This document shows, piece by piece, positions 1-9,900 of a DNA stretch of 41,908 bases (its first letter is position 1; every line of letters begins with the position of its first letter). Below the pieces are notes generated by a model. The model made no database searches, was not told the origin of the DNA, and saw only the letters and a program-made list of their open reading frames with translations. The position numbers and the translations under genes are program-made. The stretch spans positions 1-41,908 of the forward strand of contig JAHEMF010000010.1 in NCBI GenBank assembly GCA_024643795.1, given 5' to 3'. Origin of the DNA: Bacteroidota bacterium. GTDB lineage: Bacteria; Bacteroidota; Bacteroidia; AKYH767-A; OLB10.

Positions 1-382
1 AATTCTGATCAACTCCTTTAAGGATGATGCCTTCGATATCTTCCTCAGCTTTGATTATACCAGCTTTTGAAGCAAATGGATGAATGCCTTTTATATCCGG
101 GTCCTTTGTGAGGTCATTTAAAAAGGAAGGGCTGGCACTGATTGGCGTTTCTTCATATGAGTAGTTATTGTCGAAGCTGGAGATCTGAATATGTGAGCCA
201 AACCCAATAACCTTATCTGTGATCTGCTTCCTGAACCCGGTAACAACCAATATTGAAACGATCATTACGGCCATACCCAGTGCAATAGCCGCAATGGCGA
301 TTCTTAACAGCGGGTTAGTGAACCGTATCCCTATTCCTTCCCCTTTTAATATCCGGCTGGCTATAAACCTTTCAAAATACAT
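1..382 (-). CDS. LolC/LolE-type ABC transporter permease (FtsX family), 5' part only
   Basis: This is the N-terminal 127 codons of a gene that continues off the left edge. The start is the ATG at 380-382, preceded by AAGGA about nine bases upstream. The protein begins MYFERFIASRILKGEG. A hydrophobic segment at about residues 25-49 (LLRIAIAAIALGMAV onward) is followed by VTGFRKQITDKVIGFGSHIQ, the usual opening of the periplasmic domain in LolC/LolE permeases. LolCDE extracts outer-membrane lipoproteins from the inner membrane. In Bacteroidota the FtsX/LolCE families are numerous and the C-terminal membrane segments are outside the window, so the exact subgroup is uncertain. It diverges from the downstream lipoprotein gene across 84 bases. 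Confidence 0.75.
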   Translation of the reverse strand, partial: MYFERFIASRILKGEGIGIRFTNPLLRIAIAAIALGMAVMIVSILVVTGFRKQITDKVIGFGSHIQISSFDNNYSYEETPISASPSFLNDLTKDPDIKGIHPFASKAGIIKAEEDIEGIILKGVDQN

Positions 383-407
383 TGAACATTTCCTTGATTC
401 TGCAAAT

Positions 408-415
408 CAAAATTA
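408..415 (-). promoter_or_regulatory. possible -7 box (TAATTTTG) for the LolC/E-type gene
   Basis: On the minus strand the sequence reads TAATTTTG, a full match to the Bacteroidota -7 consensus TAnnTTTG, 25 bases before the ATG. No convincing TTG sits at the -33 position, so this is only a candidate. The rest of the 84-base divergent spacer shows no other clear signal. Confidence 0.3.
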
Positions 416-466
416 CAACCTTCGCTTCATGATACCTAATTGTCACTGGCACACTGAAAAAAGAAA

Positions 467-1666
467 ATGAAAATTATCAATAAATACATACTGATCATTT
501 TACCCCTTGTATTCATTTGTTGCGCAAGTACAGAGAATACATATGTAATATGTAAGCCTCTGGAGGATACTCCGGTTGTAGGCGCAGCACAATTTGATGA
601 GTATCTGCCATTACTGAGATCAAAAGCCGTTGGTGTGGTTGCCAATCATACTTCAATGGTTGGGAATCTTCACTTGGTAGATACTTTATTAAAGAGGGGG
701 GTGGATGTGGTGAAGGCATTTGGTCCGGAACATGGTTTCAGAGGTACAGCGGGCCCAGGAGATCATGTTCAGTCAGACATTGATGCCGCTACTGGCATCA
801 GAATTATATCCCTCTACGGAGATCATAAAAAACCCACAGCTGAAGATGTGAAGGGGTTAGATGTAATGATCTTTGATATCCAGGATGTAGGAGCAAGATT
901 CTACACATATATTTCAACTTTGTTCTATGTGATGGAGGCTTGTGCAGAAAACAATATTCCCCTGATTGTTCTTGACAGACCTAATCCGAATGGATTTTAT
1001 GTGGATGGCCCGTTGCTTGAACCCGAATTCCGTTCATTTGTTGGAATATGCCCTATTCCGGTTGTGCATGGGTTAACAGTTGCAGAGTTTGCACAAATGG
1101 TAAATGGAGAAGGTTGGCTGAAGTCAAATGTAAAAGCAGAGCTTCATGTTATCAAGGTCAAAAACTATGATCATTCCGTTCTTTATGAGCTTCCGGTAGC
1201 TCCATCCCCGAATTTACCCGATATGGAATCTGTTTATCTTTACCCGACACTTTGTTTTTTTGAAGGTACAGTAGTAAGTGTTGGAAGGGGCACAACAATT
1301 CCATTTAAAACTATCGGGTATCCCGGAATGCTAAGTAGTGATACTTCATATACACCGGTCGATATACCAGGAGTTGTCACTAATCCGCCGTATAGAAATG
1401 AAATGGTGAACGGAATAAAACTTGACCATAAGGTAGACGAAATTCTCAGCTCAAAGCAATTAGATCTTGATATTCTTATTTCTACATACAATGATTATCC
1501 CGCCAAGGAAAAATTCTTCAAACCCTTTTTTGATAAACTAGCTGGTACTACCAGTTTGAGAGAGCAAATGCAGCAGGGATTGTCTTCAAAACAGATAAGG
1601 GATTCCTGGAGATCAGACCTGGACAAATTCAGGAAGATATCTCAGAAATACGTATTGTATAAATAA
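467..1666 (+). CDS. DUF1343 / NamZ-type exo-beta-N-acetylmuramidase, probable lipoprotein
   Basis: The 399-aa product matches the DUF1343 family, whose Bacillus member NamZ (YbbC, GH171) removes N-acetylmuramic acid from the non-reducing end of peptidoglycan fragments. Family blocks visible are FGPEHGFRGTAGPGDH, the segment MIFDIQDVGARFYTYISTL, and VLDRPNPNGFYVDGPLLE. The N-terminus MKIINKYILIILPLVFICC is a short hydrophobic signal ending in a Cys pair at residues 18-19, so it is probably a lipoprotein acting in the periplasm on cell-wall recycling; the lipobox is not perfect. The ATG follows an A-rich stretch without a strong Shine-Dalgarno. It is a single gene, diverging from the permease gene and converging on the large secreted protein. 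The family call is firm; the exact substrate is inferred. Confidence 0.88.
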   Translation: MKIINKYILIILPLVFICCASTENTYVICKPLEDTPVVGAAQFDEYLPLLRSKAVGVVANHTSMVGNLHLVDTLLKRGVDVVKAFGPEHGFRGTAGPGDHVQSDIDAATGIRIISLYGDHKKPTAEDVKGLDVMIFDIQDVGARFYTYISTLFYVMEACAENNIPLIVLDRPNPNGFYVDGPLLEPEFRSFVGICPIPVVHGLTVAEFAQMVNGEGWLKSNVKAELHVIKVKNYDHSVLYELPVAPSPNLPDMESVYLYPTLCFFEGTVVSVGRGTTIPFKTIGYPGMLSSDTSYTPVDIPGVVTNPPYRNEMVNGIKLDHKVDEILSSKQLDLDILISTYNDYPAKEKFFKPFFDKLAGTTSLREQMQQGLSSKQIRDSWRSDLDKFRKISQKYVLYK

Positions 1667-1672
1667 ACAAAA

Positions 1673-1692
1673 GCCCCACCAATTGGCAGGGC
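1673..1692 (-). terminator. Rho-independent terminator of the 1617-aa protein gene
   Basis: On the minus strand an 8-bp stem with two wobble pairs (GCCCTGCC / GGTGGGGC) and a 4-base AATT loop is followed by TTTTGTTT. It lies 27 bases past the stop codon of the leftward gene. The plus-strand side lacks a T run, so it serves mainly the leftward transcript. Confidence 0.65.
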
Positions 1693-1719
1693 ATCTGTTC
1701 ATTAATCAGAGGCATATTT

Positions 1720-4700
1720 TTATTGTTGGATATTGAATTTGAATCTTCCACTAAGTGCTCCTTTTTGGATAATGAGCATATATAATCCACTCGGCATTCC
1801 TATAAGGCTCAGATGATCACCTGTTAAACCTGCATTTGCAAATCTGTTTTGTGAAATAACTTCTCTGCCTGCCATATCGCAAACTTTTACCACATATTCA
1901 TCATCTTCATCGGATTCAAACACATAATTCAGTTTGTATATCGCCGGGTTTGGATATGCGTTCAGATGTATTAGTCCTGATTCAGGAGCATACCTCGGGT
2001 TTGGTGGGTCCAGTGTTGTAAATGTCAATGGAGCCCCCCACAAATCAAATGACCCATCTGAACAAATGGTACTTATCCATACATCATAACTGGTTGAAGG
2101 GTCGAGACCATAGATCCAGATTTGACCAGGATTTGGATTACCGGATATTTTTTTAGTAATATAATTTTGAGTTCCGGTGGGTGCATACCTGATACGTATA
2201 GTATCAACATTCAGACTTTGATTCCAACTAATGAATGCTTTATTGAACCCCAGATCTATGAGTGCTACCGGGCCCAACGAAGGACACGGACTAAGAGTGG
2301 TAAAGTATGATGAAGCGCTGTATAAGCTTATTTGGGCTCCGCAGTGGGCTCTAACCTGCCATTCATATGTGGTGCTGGGGTTCAGGTTTTGGAGTATACC
2401 TTCAGTGTTTGTGTTAAAGAAACGTCTTTTTTCCCAGGACTGAGTACCTACCTGCCGATATCGTACCACAAATTTATTAGCAGTTGTACTATACCAAGCT
2501 ATTTTGGCAAACATGCTGTTTATAAGTGTTGTCTCCAGGTTTTGAGGCGTTGAACCACATGGCAAGGGTCCTGATAAAGTGGTAAATAGCATGCTGGTAC
2601 TTATTTGTTGATTAGCTCCACAAATAGTAGTGACATTCCACTTATACGTAGTACCTGCGTTAAGCTCTGTTAATTCTGTGAACGAAGTATTACCCGGAAC
2701 ATTTACTGTTTGGATGCTTCCATTACCAACCACGTTATATTCTATACGAAATGTGTCAGCAGTGATAGCCGGATTCCATGATAGTGTTGCCTTTGCATCA
2801 GTAATACTATAGTGTGATAGCATATTGGGTCTTAAGCAAGGTTGTGCTGCAGGTTGTGTCACATTCATTGACTGAGCACCTGAAGTGCACCCCATGGAGT
2901 TAACTGCAATAACTGAATAAACACCACCGGTTGTTACAGTGATGTTTTTGGTTGTAGCACCGGTAGACCATTGGTATGAATGTGCTGTTGGTTCGTAAGC
3001 TGTTAATTGGTAGGCGGAATTTGGTATAAATCCTGTTTTTATCGCCGGTGGTCCGGGAGCATCAACTTCGTTAATAGTCACTGAAGCCGAGCTTGTTTGT
3101 GTTCCTGCTGCATCGCTAACAGTCACTGTATATAAGCCACCAACTGATACTGTGATAGATTGTGATGTCTGGCCACCCGGTTGCCACAGATAACTGTTTG
3201 CTGTGCTTGCCGTAAGTGTTACATTTTCGCCAGGACAAATCTGAGTATCTCCGCTGAGAGTTATGGATGCAGCAGGTATCTGTGGTTGAGTAACCGAAAC
3301 ATTTATAGTGTTGGATGTTGATGTACATCCATTGGCATCAGTGACTGTTACAACATAACTACCTGCAGTTCCTGTTGTGATTGATTGAGTTGTTTCACCG
3401 GTTGACCATAAGTATGATATACCCGAATTTGAATTTAAGGTCACGGTCTGGCCGGATGTTAAATTAGTAGAGCCTGACGGAGTTATTGTAGCTTGTGCAG
3501 ATGTGAGAACAGTAACCTGAACAGGTGATGAAACTGAAGAGCAACTTCCTCCTGTACCAACAGTTACGTAATAGTTTCCGGCACTTGCAACAGTGATGCT
3601 TTGTGTGGTCTCTCCTCCGGGGCTCCATAAGTAGGATGAACCTGCTGTAGAGGCAAGCACTACATTGTTTCCATTGCAAATAGTTGTACTTCCATTGGGA
3701 GTTACCGTTGCCGTAGAGACTCCACAACTTGGAGCAGCATTATTTAGTATCAGACCTGCATCAGAAGTGAGCAGTATCTGATCGATCTCCAGTTTTGGAT
3801 TGGTAGGAGTTATCTTCAATAAATGATTTTCAAGGTTCAGTCCCTGAAATTTGATGCCCTGTTGATCACATGCATCATATCTATACCATGTCCATGCCGT
3901 ATCAGATATGCAACCAATTGTTTGTGCGCTGTTATTATCTAACTGAATATTCATAGAAGTGGTTACCCCTCCACGTGAACGCGCCCTGATCCATAAATGA
4001 TATGTGGTATTGGAAGCGCTTCTTGGATTAAAGTTATATTCAACCGGGTTAGGATTGGTAGCACTGTCAGGCCAACGTACATATGTTGTGTAGTTAGTGA
4101 AGTCGCCGGGAGCTGTACCGGCAGGTACCACAGTTTTTATACTCAGCTGTGTATTTGTATTGTCGAACAATTCCGCTTCAATAGCAAAGTCAAAGGTCCA
4201 GTGCGAAGGGTGTGTTCTCTCATGCCATTTGTCAAGTTGATAGAAAACCGGTTCTGCCGGATTGGTATTATCATATATGTAGGTGCTTCCCTGACGTCTT
4301 ATCATGAATGATAAGGTTTGGCCACCAAGATTGATAGTTGCTTTTTTCTCATACTCAGCATTACCGGTCATATTTGAATTTGGTTGCACCGTACCTGTAA
4401 TGGCATACTTGTTTTGTGAATTATGCTTTCTTACAACAACCAGGTTTCTGAGATCACCAGACCAGAACTGGTAACCGGGTTGAGTTGGATTTACAAATGA
4501 ATTACCAATATCACCATCCATCAAATGACCATTACGAAGCAGATCTTCATACCGGCTGGTGATGCCTTGAGCATATGCAGGCATTACAGCTTGCCATATC
4601 CAATTCCTTGAATCAGGCCATGGAGATGAAAGACTGAAGAATCCGGTGTAGAAAAATTCTGCACCTGTCATGTTCAAACACTTAAGTAATCCGAGCCATT

Positions 4701-6573
4701 GACCGGGTCTGATATTCTGTTCCGGGTTTGCATCCCATCCCGCAGCCACAAAAGGTGAGTATAGATCATCTCCAACAGCAAGTTCATGATATCTTGATTC
4801 AACTATCCACTGCCAACCATGCCAGGCAGTACTCCAATATCTCCAGTTGTCGGGCCATCTGGGATAAAAATCAGGTGTTGAATAGTATTGTCCGTTTATC
4901 TGGTTATTTACTTTACGAGCTTCACTGTATTTGATCCTCCAATCGGGCTGGCCATCAATCGCATATTCAGTAAATACTGCTCCATTTAATTTTGGATTAC
5001 TTGTCATAAAAATATCACGGAATGATTGTGTTTCATTTTCCATGAATTTCTTGGCAAAGAATGTTTCATAGTCAAGTCCTGATGCATTTTTCGCATTGAC
5101 TACATCCGGATCTCTGGAGAGTGCTGCTGAACTTATGTGTGGGAATATTTCACCATTTTCATTTACAAGACTAATCGACCTGTTCAGCCTGGTGAACAGA
5201 TCAGCAAATTGTGCTTTAATATTTGCACCGTCGGCCTGATAACTAGAAGTGGGTGCTGTTGGTCGCCACACTTTTGTGCTGGAAGGATTACCATTTGCAT
5301 CCAAAAATCCACCTGAGGAATTTTGAAGATAATGTGAAGAAGGTTTTGACTGACTACTTAATTCAGGGTTGTTTCCATTGAGCTGTGCCCTGAAAGTTAT
5401 AATGGCAAGTTTAAAATCGGGATTAGCATTAGCTGTTGTTACCCATGCATTGTCCCATACATCCGTTCCGAAGTCGACATTAAAATAATAATTATATTTT
5501 TTCGCAAGTTCAGTTTGAATGATCACACTGTTGTCGGCTGACATTTGTGTGGAAACACCCGGTTGAAAAAGCCCACCCATATACCTGGGATCCATCCAAT
5601 TCACATTTGGTAAAAGTGTATGGCCCGGCTTATATCTTGGAGTTGGGAATTTGATAAGTTGTTCTACTGCAGGCACTGTTACCGCAGGATGCCCCGGAGC
5701 AAACTCAGAGGCATCTATTGGGCCTGAAGTTGGCGAAGTAGAAGGTATAGGCAAACTATAGTTATCTGTAAAACTATATGGTAATCCGGATTGTGACTCA
5801 ATAAAATGTTTGTAAATAAGCTTCTGTGGTATATCACTGGTATAGATGGCTAATTCATCGAGTCCGCCATGGTAGCGAACATAGCTTACAGTGTGGTTGA
5901 TATAAACACTGGTATTTCCGGAATTATTGAAAGTTCCTGAAGCTATTGATTTGCTGAATCCGGCAGGTTTTTCTCCATCAACCCAAACTTCTTTTGTTCC
6001 CGTTGCAGTATTGATCTTAAACACCATGTGGTGCCATTGGTTATCCATATAGTACCCATAAGATTTTCTTCCGATCCCATTCAAGTCAATAATAAGGTCA
6101 TCATTTATGTTTGACCCTCCTGATTGATGTGTTGTAGAAAATAAGATTCGAGGGTATTCAATTCGGATATTGAAAGCTCCGTCACCCCGGGTAATGATAT
6201 TAGCAGTGTTAAATGTATAACCAGGCTTGAATAAAAACTCGATGGTTAATTTATCAGTAATATTTAATGCTTTAGCATTTATAAGATTCGACTGTCCGCT
6301 AAGTTCGATGTACTTTCCAACCTGACCTTGAGTGCCTACTGTGTAATTACAGTTATAGGTGTTGAAATCAAGATTGTTTGATGATACAGAATCTCTTGTT
6401 ACATCTGTGTTGTTAAAGGTCCAGTATCTTGCCGGTGTATAGGTTGTTTGAGCATTTACGCCTGAACAATAAAGCAAGACCATACATGCCAAGGATCCTG
6501 CAAATATCAATGCAGGATATAAAGCCCTTTTAAACCGGATCGAACGATGCGATTTTGAATTAATTAAACTCAT
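1720..6573 (-). CDS. 1617-aa multidomain T9SS-secreted protein (LamG / unassigned enzyme-like core / CBM-like / Ig-like / Fn3 / type A CTD)
   Basis: A signal peptide (residues 1-42, ending SGVNAQ) leads into a LamG-like concanavalin fold (about 45-265; IEFLFKPGYTF, WHHMVFKIN, GGLDELAIY). An unassigned core (about 290-690) has conserved acids in ENGE (472, 475), DGQPDWR (540), VESR (592), GWD (614) and MTGAEFFYT (639); a beta-rich segment follows (700-790). A CBM6/35-like module starts at IEAEL (798) and ends EIDQILLTSD (929-938). Then come four Ig-like repeats with SYLWS-type cores (955-1240), three Fn3 domains (1246-1522) and a type A sorting domain with YPNP (1540) and GLYMLII (1596). It should cross the outer membrane through T9SS and be anchored or released. 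The core looks like a TIM-barrel glycosidase with a C-terminal beta domain, but I do not recognise a family. AGAGG lies five bases before the ATG. It is a tandem paralogue of the next leftward gene. Confidence 0.85.
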   Translation of the reverse strand: MSLINSKSHRSIRFKRALYPALIFAGSLACMVLLYCSGVNAQTTYTPARYWTFNNTDVTRDSVSSNNLDFNTYNCNYTVGTQGQVGKYIELSGQSNLINAKALNITDKLTIEFLFKPGYTFNTANIITRGDGAFNIRIEYPRILFSTTHQSGGSNINDDLIIDLNGIGRKSYGYYMDNQWHHMVFKINTATGTKEVWVDGEKPAGFSKSIASGTFNNSGNTSVYINHTVSYVRYHGGLDELAIYTSDIPQKLIYKHFIESQSGLPYSFTDNYSLPIPSTSPTSGPIDASEFAPGHPAVTVPAVEQLIKFPTPRYKPGHTLLPNVNWMDPRYMGGLFQPGVSTQMSADNSVIIQTELAKKYNYYFNVDFGTDVWDNAWVTTANANPDFKLAIITFRAQLNGNNPELSSQSKPSSHYLQNSSGGFLDANGNPSSTKVWRPTAPTSSYQADGANIKAQFADLFTRLNRSISLVNENGEIFPHISSAALSRDPDVVNAKNASGLDYETFFAKKFMENETQSFRDIFMTSNPKLNGAVFTEYAIDGQPDWRIKYSEARKVNNQINGQYYSTPDFYPRWPDNWRYWSTAWHGWQWIVESRYHELAVGDDLYSPFVAAGWDANPEQNIRPGQWLGLLKCLNMTGAEFFYTGFFSLSSPWPDSRNWIWQAVMPAYAQGITSRYEDLLRNGHLMDGDIGNSFVNPTQPGYQFWSGDLRNLVVVRKHNSQNKYAITGTVQPNSNMTGNAEYEKKATINLGGQTLSFMIRRQGSTYIYDNTNPAEPVFYQLDKWHERTHPSHWTFDFAIEAELFDNTNTQLSIKTVVPAGTAPGDFTNYTTYVRWPDSATNPNPVEYNFNPRSASNTTYHLWIRARSRGGVTTSMNIQLDNNSAQTIGCISDTAWTWYRYDACDQQGIKFQGLNLENHLLKITPTNPKLEIDQILLTSDAGLILNNAAPSCGVSTATVTPNGSTTICNGNNVVLASTAGSSYLWSPGGETTQSITVASAGNYYVTVGTGGSCSSVSSPVQVTVLTSAQATITPSGSTNLTSGQTVTLNSNSGISYLWSTGETTQSITTGTAGSYVVTVTDANGCTSTSNTINVSVTQPQIPAASITLSGDTQICPGENVTLTASTANSYLWQPGGQTSQSITVSVGGLYTVTVSDAAGTQTSSASVTINEVDAPGPPAIKTGFIPNSAYQLTAYEPTAHSYQWSTGATTKNITVTTGGVYSVIAVNSMGCTSGAQSMNVTQPAAQPCLRPNMLSHYSITDAKATLSWNPAITADTFRIEYNVVGNGSIQTVNVPGNTSFTELTELNAGTTYKWNVTTICGANQQISTSMLFTTLSGPLPCGSTPQNLETTLINSMFAKIAWYSTTANKFVVRYRQVGTQSWEKRRFFNTNTEGILQNLNPSTTYEWQVRAHCGAQISLYSASSYFTTLSPCPSLGPVALIDLGFNKAFISWNQSLNVDTIRIRYAPTGTQNYITKKISGNPNPGQIWIYGLDPSTSYDVWISTICSDGSFDLWGAPLTFTTLDPPNPRYAPESGLIHLNAYPNPAIYKLNYVFESDEDDEYVVKVCDMAGREVISQNRFANAGLTGDHLSLIGMPSGLYMLIIQKGALSGRFKFNIQQ

Positions 6574-6641
6574 TTTGCCTCTGTTAATTTTTAATCTCTC
6601 TGATTTTCTGTTTTAGCTGTTAATGATTCTGATTTAGAGGT

Positions 6642-6649
6642 CAAATGTA
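6642..6649 (-). promoter_or_regulatory. possible -7 box (TACATTTG) for the 1617-aa protein gene
   Basis: TACATTTG on the minus strand matches TAnnTTTG and lies 68 bases before the start codon. There is no exact TTG at the -33 spacing, so the call rests on the -7 box and the need for a promoter downstream of the terminator at 6881-6910. Confidence 0.35.
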
Positions 6650-6880
6650 CGGCAGCCCTCACGTGGGCACATTCACTTTGCTAGTACAGTGTGTCGCTTG
6701 TAAGAATTCAAGCAATTTCGAACGAATAAGAGGCTATCTAAAGTTTGTATATTGCTAAAACCCTGTAAAATGGACAATGAGATCGTTCTAAGATTGTGTC
6801 AGAAATACCCATGGAACAAATGAAATACCTACAGAAGGGTTCTGAATTTGGAAATGAATCCCATACCTCTTTCACAAACT

Positions 6881-6910
6881 AAAAAGCCCTCCGGTTTGGG
6901 AGGGCTTTTT
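6881..6910 (-). terminator. strong symmetrical Rho-independent terminator of the 1325-aa protein gene
   Basis: A perfect 12-bp stem, AAAAAGCCCTCC paired with GGAGGGCTTTTT, closes a 6-base loop. The T run makes it a classic intrinsic terminator 17 bases past the stop of the leftward gene. Because both arms carry A/T runs it could act in both directions. Confidence 0.9.
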
Positions 6911-6927
6911 AGTTGAGTATCAAAACG

Positions 6928-9900
6928 CTAATTTTTGATCACCTTGGTAGTCCAGATCCTGGACTGATTCCTTAGGGTTACCATGTACATTCCGGGATTC
7001 AGAAAGCTGATGTCAATATCCTGTAAATTAATTCCTGCAACAGCATTGAATACATCACTGTAAACAAGTTTTCCTGTTATGTCAGAAATATTAAGTCGAA
7101 GGTCTGATCCATCTTCCGTTTTGAGTGAAAGAGTAACAATTGATTTTGCCGGGTTTGGATGTGCAGAAAATTCAACAGCATCCATGTTAACTTCATTAGG
7201 GTTTTCATCATCAAGTCTGATAAGCGGTGTTAAGTCAGACGGTTGGTAGGGATCGGCGATCCGCTGATTAGTGGTGTTGAATGAAAGCCACCCTGCATAA
7301 GCCGACTTTTCCCAGTTTGGGCAACGTGATCTGACCCACCAACGATACTTGGTATTTGAAACGGTTCCAACACCCATTGAAGTGGTAGTATTAGGTACAA
7401 TTCCTGTTATGTATACATAACCAGTATTCATGTTCTTTAACTTCACATTGAATCCGGTCTCATTTGTATTGGGTGCTGACCAACTTAATTGAGCCCATGT
7501 GCTGGCAACATAATCTGTATTAAGGTTGAAAGGTGGATCGCAACTTGAAGTGCAATTGGAAACATTTATATTAACAGGTGAAGAAGTTTCACTGCACCCA
7601 ACTTTATTGCTCACGGTAACAGAGTAGGATCCGGCAGATGTTACATTGATTGATTTTGTTGTTTCCCCATTTGACCACAGGTAATAATTTGCAAAATCGG
7701 CTATCAGTTGTACTGAAGATCCTGCACATATAGTAGCAGATCCATTTACAGTAATGATTGCAGGCGGTGAAGAAATAGTGTAAATATCTACAGGTAATGA
7801 TGTACCTGGTGTACCATTTACATAAACAGTTACCCAGTAAGTTCCAGCGCTAGATACCGTAATTGATTTGGTAGTTGAGCCATTGGACCACAAGTACGAA
7901 CTTCCTGTGCTCGCTGTAAGTGTGACAGATTCACCCTGGCAAATTTTATTTGAACCGCTCAAGGTCACGTTGGGTACCTGTGTGCTGCACTGATTGGGCG
8001 TATTTCCATGAACTGAACCATTATCACCTGTTAACAGGATTTGATCAATGTCGAGGATGCCATTTAATGCGATCAACTGCAATGTGGCATTTTCTCCAAT
8101 TGCGAGTCCGGCAAACGAAACAGGCAAACTGTTCACATCAAACCTGTACCAATCCCAGCTTGTGTTTGTTATACAATCAAGAGTTGAGCTGCCTGAATTC
8201 AACATCCCGGCGGTAAATCCTGTGGAAGCACCAGTTCGACTTTTCGCTCTGACCCACAAATAATACTTAGTATATCCATACTTTCTAGGTTGGAATGTAT
8301 AGTTGATACGTGCACCACTACTTAACTCAATATAAGTTGTGTAATTAGTATAATCTCCTGCCAAAGTTCCGTTTGGAACTATGGTGCGGATGTTGGCTCC
8401 GGTACTGCCATTATCATACAGCTCAGCTTCAATATTGAAATTGTTAGACCAGTAAGAAGGGTGAGAGCTTTCGTGCCATCCGTCTACCTGATAAAAAATA
8501 GGATCACCGGATCTGGATTTGTCATAAATGTATGTACTGCCTTGCCTTCTTACATTGAATTTAAGTTGTTGGCCATCGAGGGTGATAGTTGCCAGTCCTT
8601 CTTCTTCAACTGCTCCAGCCATATTGGTATTGGGTTGTATGGTGCCGGTTATTGCGTACTTATTTTTAGAGTTATGCTTTCTGATCACGATCAGTTTTCT
8701 GAGGTCACCTGATTGAAATGAGTAGGCGTTCCAGGAAGGGTTGATATAGTCATTGGGAACATCGCCTTCCATCAGGTATCCGTCTCTAAAGAGATCTTCA
8801 TAGTGACTGCTAACAGCTTGTGCATATGATGGCATTACAACCTGCCATGCCCAGTTTCTTGAATCAGGAAATGGCGTGGTAAGATTAAAATATGCGGTAT
8901 AGAAAAATTCGGCACCGGTCATTGAAATAGCTTTCAGCATTCCAAGCCATTGTGCAGGACGCACATTTTTTTCTTCATCAATATCCCATCCCGGTGAAAC
9001 CGGTGGTGAATATAATTTATCTCCCAGAGGGATCTCAACATGTCTTGATTCAACCACCCACTGCCATCCGTGCCATGCACTGGTCCAATATCTCCAATTA
9101 TTCGGGTACCGCATATATATATCTCCGGTAGGGTAATGCTGACCATTAAGAAGAGTGTTGGTCTGGCGCATTTCATCATACTTAAACCTCCATGTGGGTT
9201 GGCCATCAACCTGGAAGTAAGCAAACTTGGTATTGTTGAACTGAGCAATAGACATGAACTGATCACGGTAGGCTAAAACCTTTTCTTTTGCTCTCTTGGC
9301 TTCATATGTTTTCCAATCAAGACCTGTAGAATTCTTATCAGAGTTCACAATAGGATCCTGAGACAGAACACTGGAGTTGTTATAAAAAGGAATTACTTCA
9401 CCATTTTCGAAAATGAGGTTTAGCGGTCGTTGTAATCGGTTCGCCAGTTGTTGTAAATAATAACGTTGTGTTTGTCCGTCAGATTTAATTGAGTCAGTAC
9501 TTGCTGCCGGGCTTAAATATTTTTGTCCGGTAACATTTCCATACATGTCAAGATATTGACCAGAACTGTTTCGCAGGTAATCGGTAGGATTCAGGCATCC
9601 ACAAGTAACATAAGGTTCACGTTGTTTAAAACCGGCTATTTCTGGATTTAACTGAGGCCAGAATGTAAAAATGCTTGTATGCCAGTTTGGGTTTTGATTG
9701 GCAAGTTTTAAAAAGTAACCTGCGAACTTTGTTGTGTCATCATAATAGATATACTCATGACTGTTACTTGAAATCAAAAGTGAATAATTGAAATTCGGGA
9801 TCAGGTCTTTTTGCTGTATTTTAGCATTTTCAAGTGCTTGCGTAGTGGATACTCCAGGCTGAAATAAACCTCCGAAATACTCTACTCCATACAAAGGCAC

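Larger units (their letters stand above)
6574..6927. other. 354-base spacer between the two giant paralogues
   Basis: No credible ORF is present. Contents are the candidate -7 box at 6642-6649, a 5-bp inverted repeat GCTTG/CAAGC at 6696-6700 and 6709-6713 that could be an operator or chance, and the terminator at 6881-6910. The remainder shows nothing I can interpret. The strong terminator means the left paralogue probably has its own promoter here. Confidence 0.5.
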
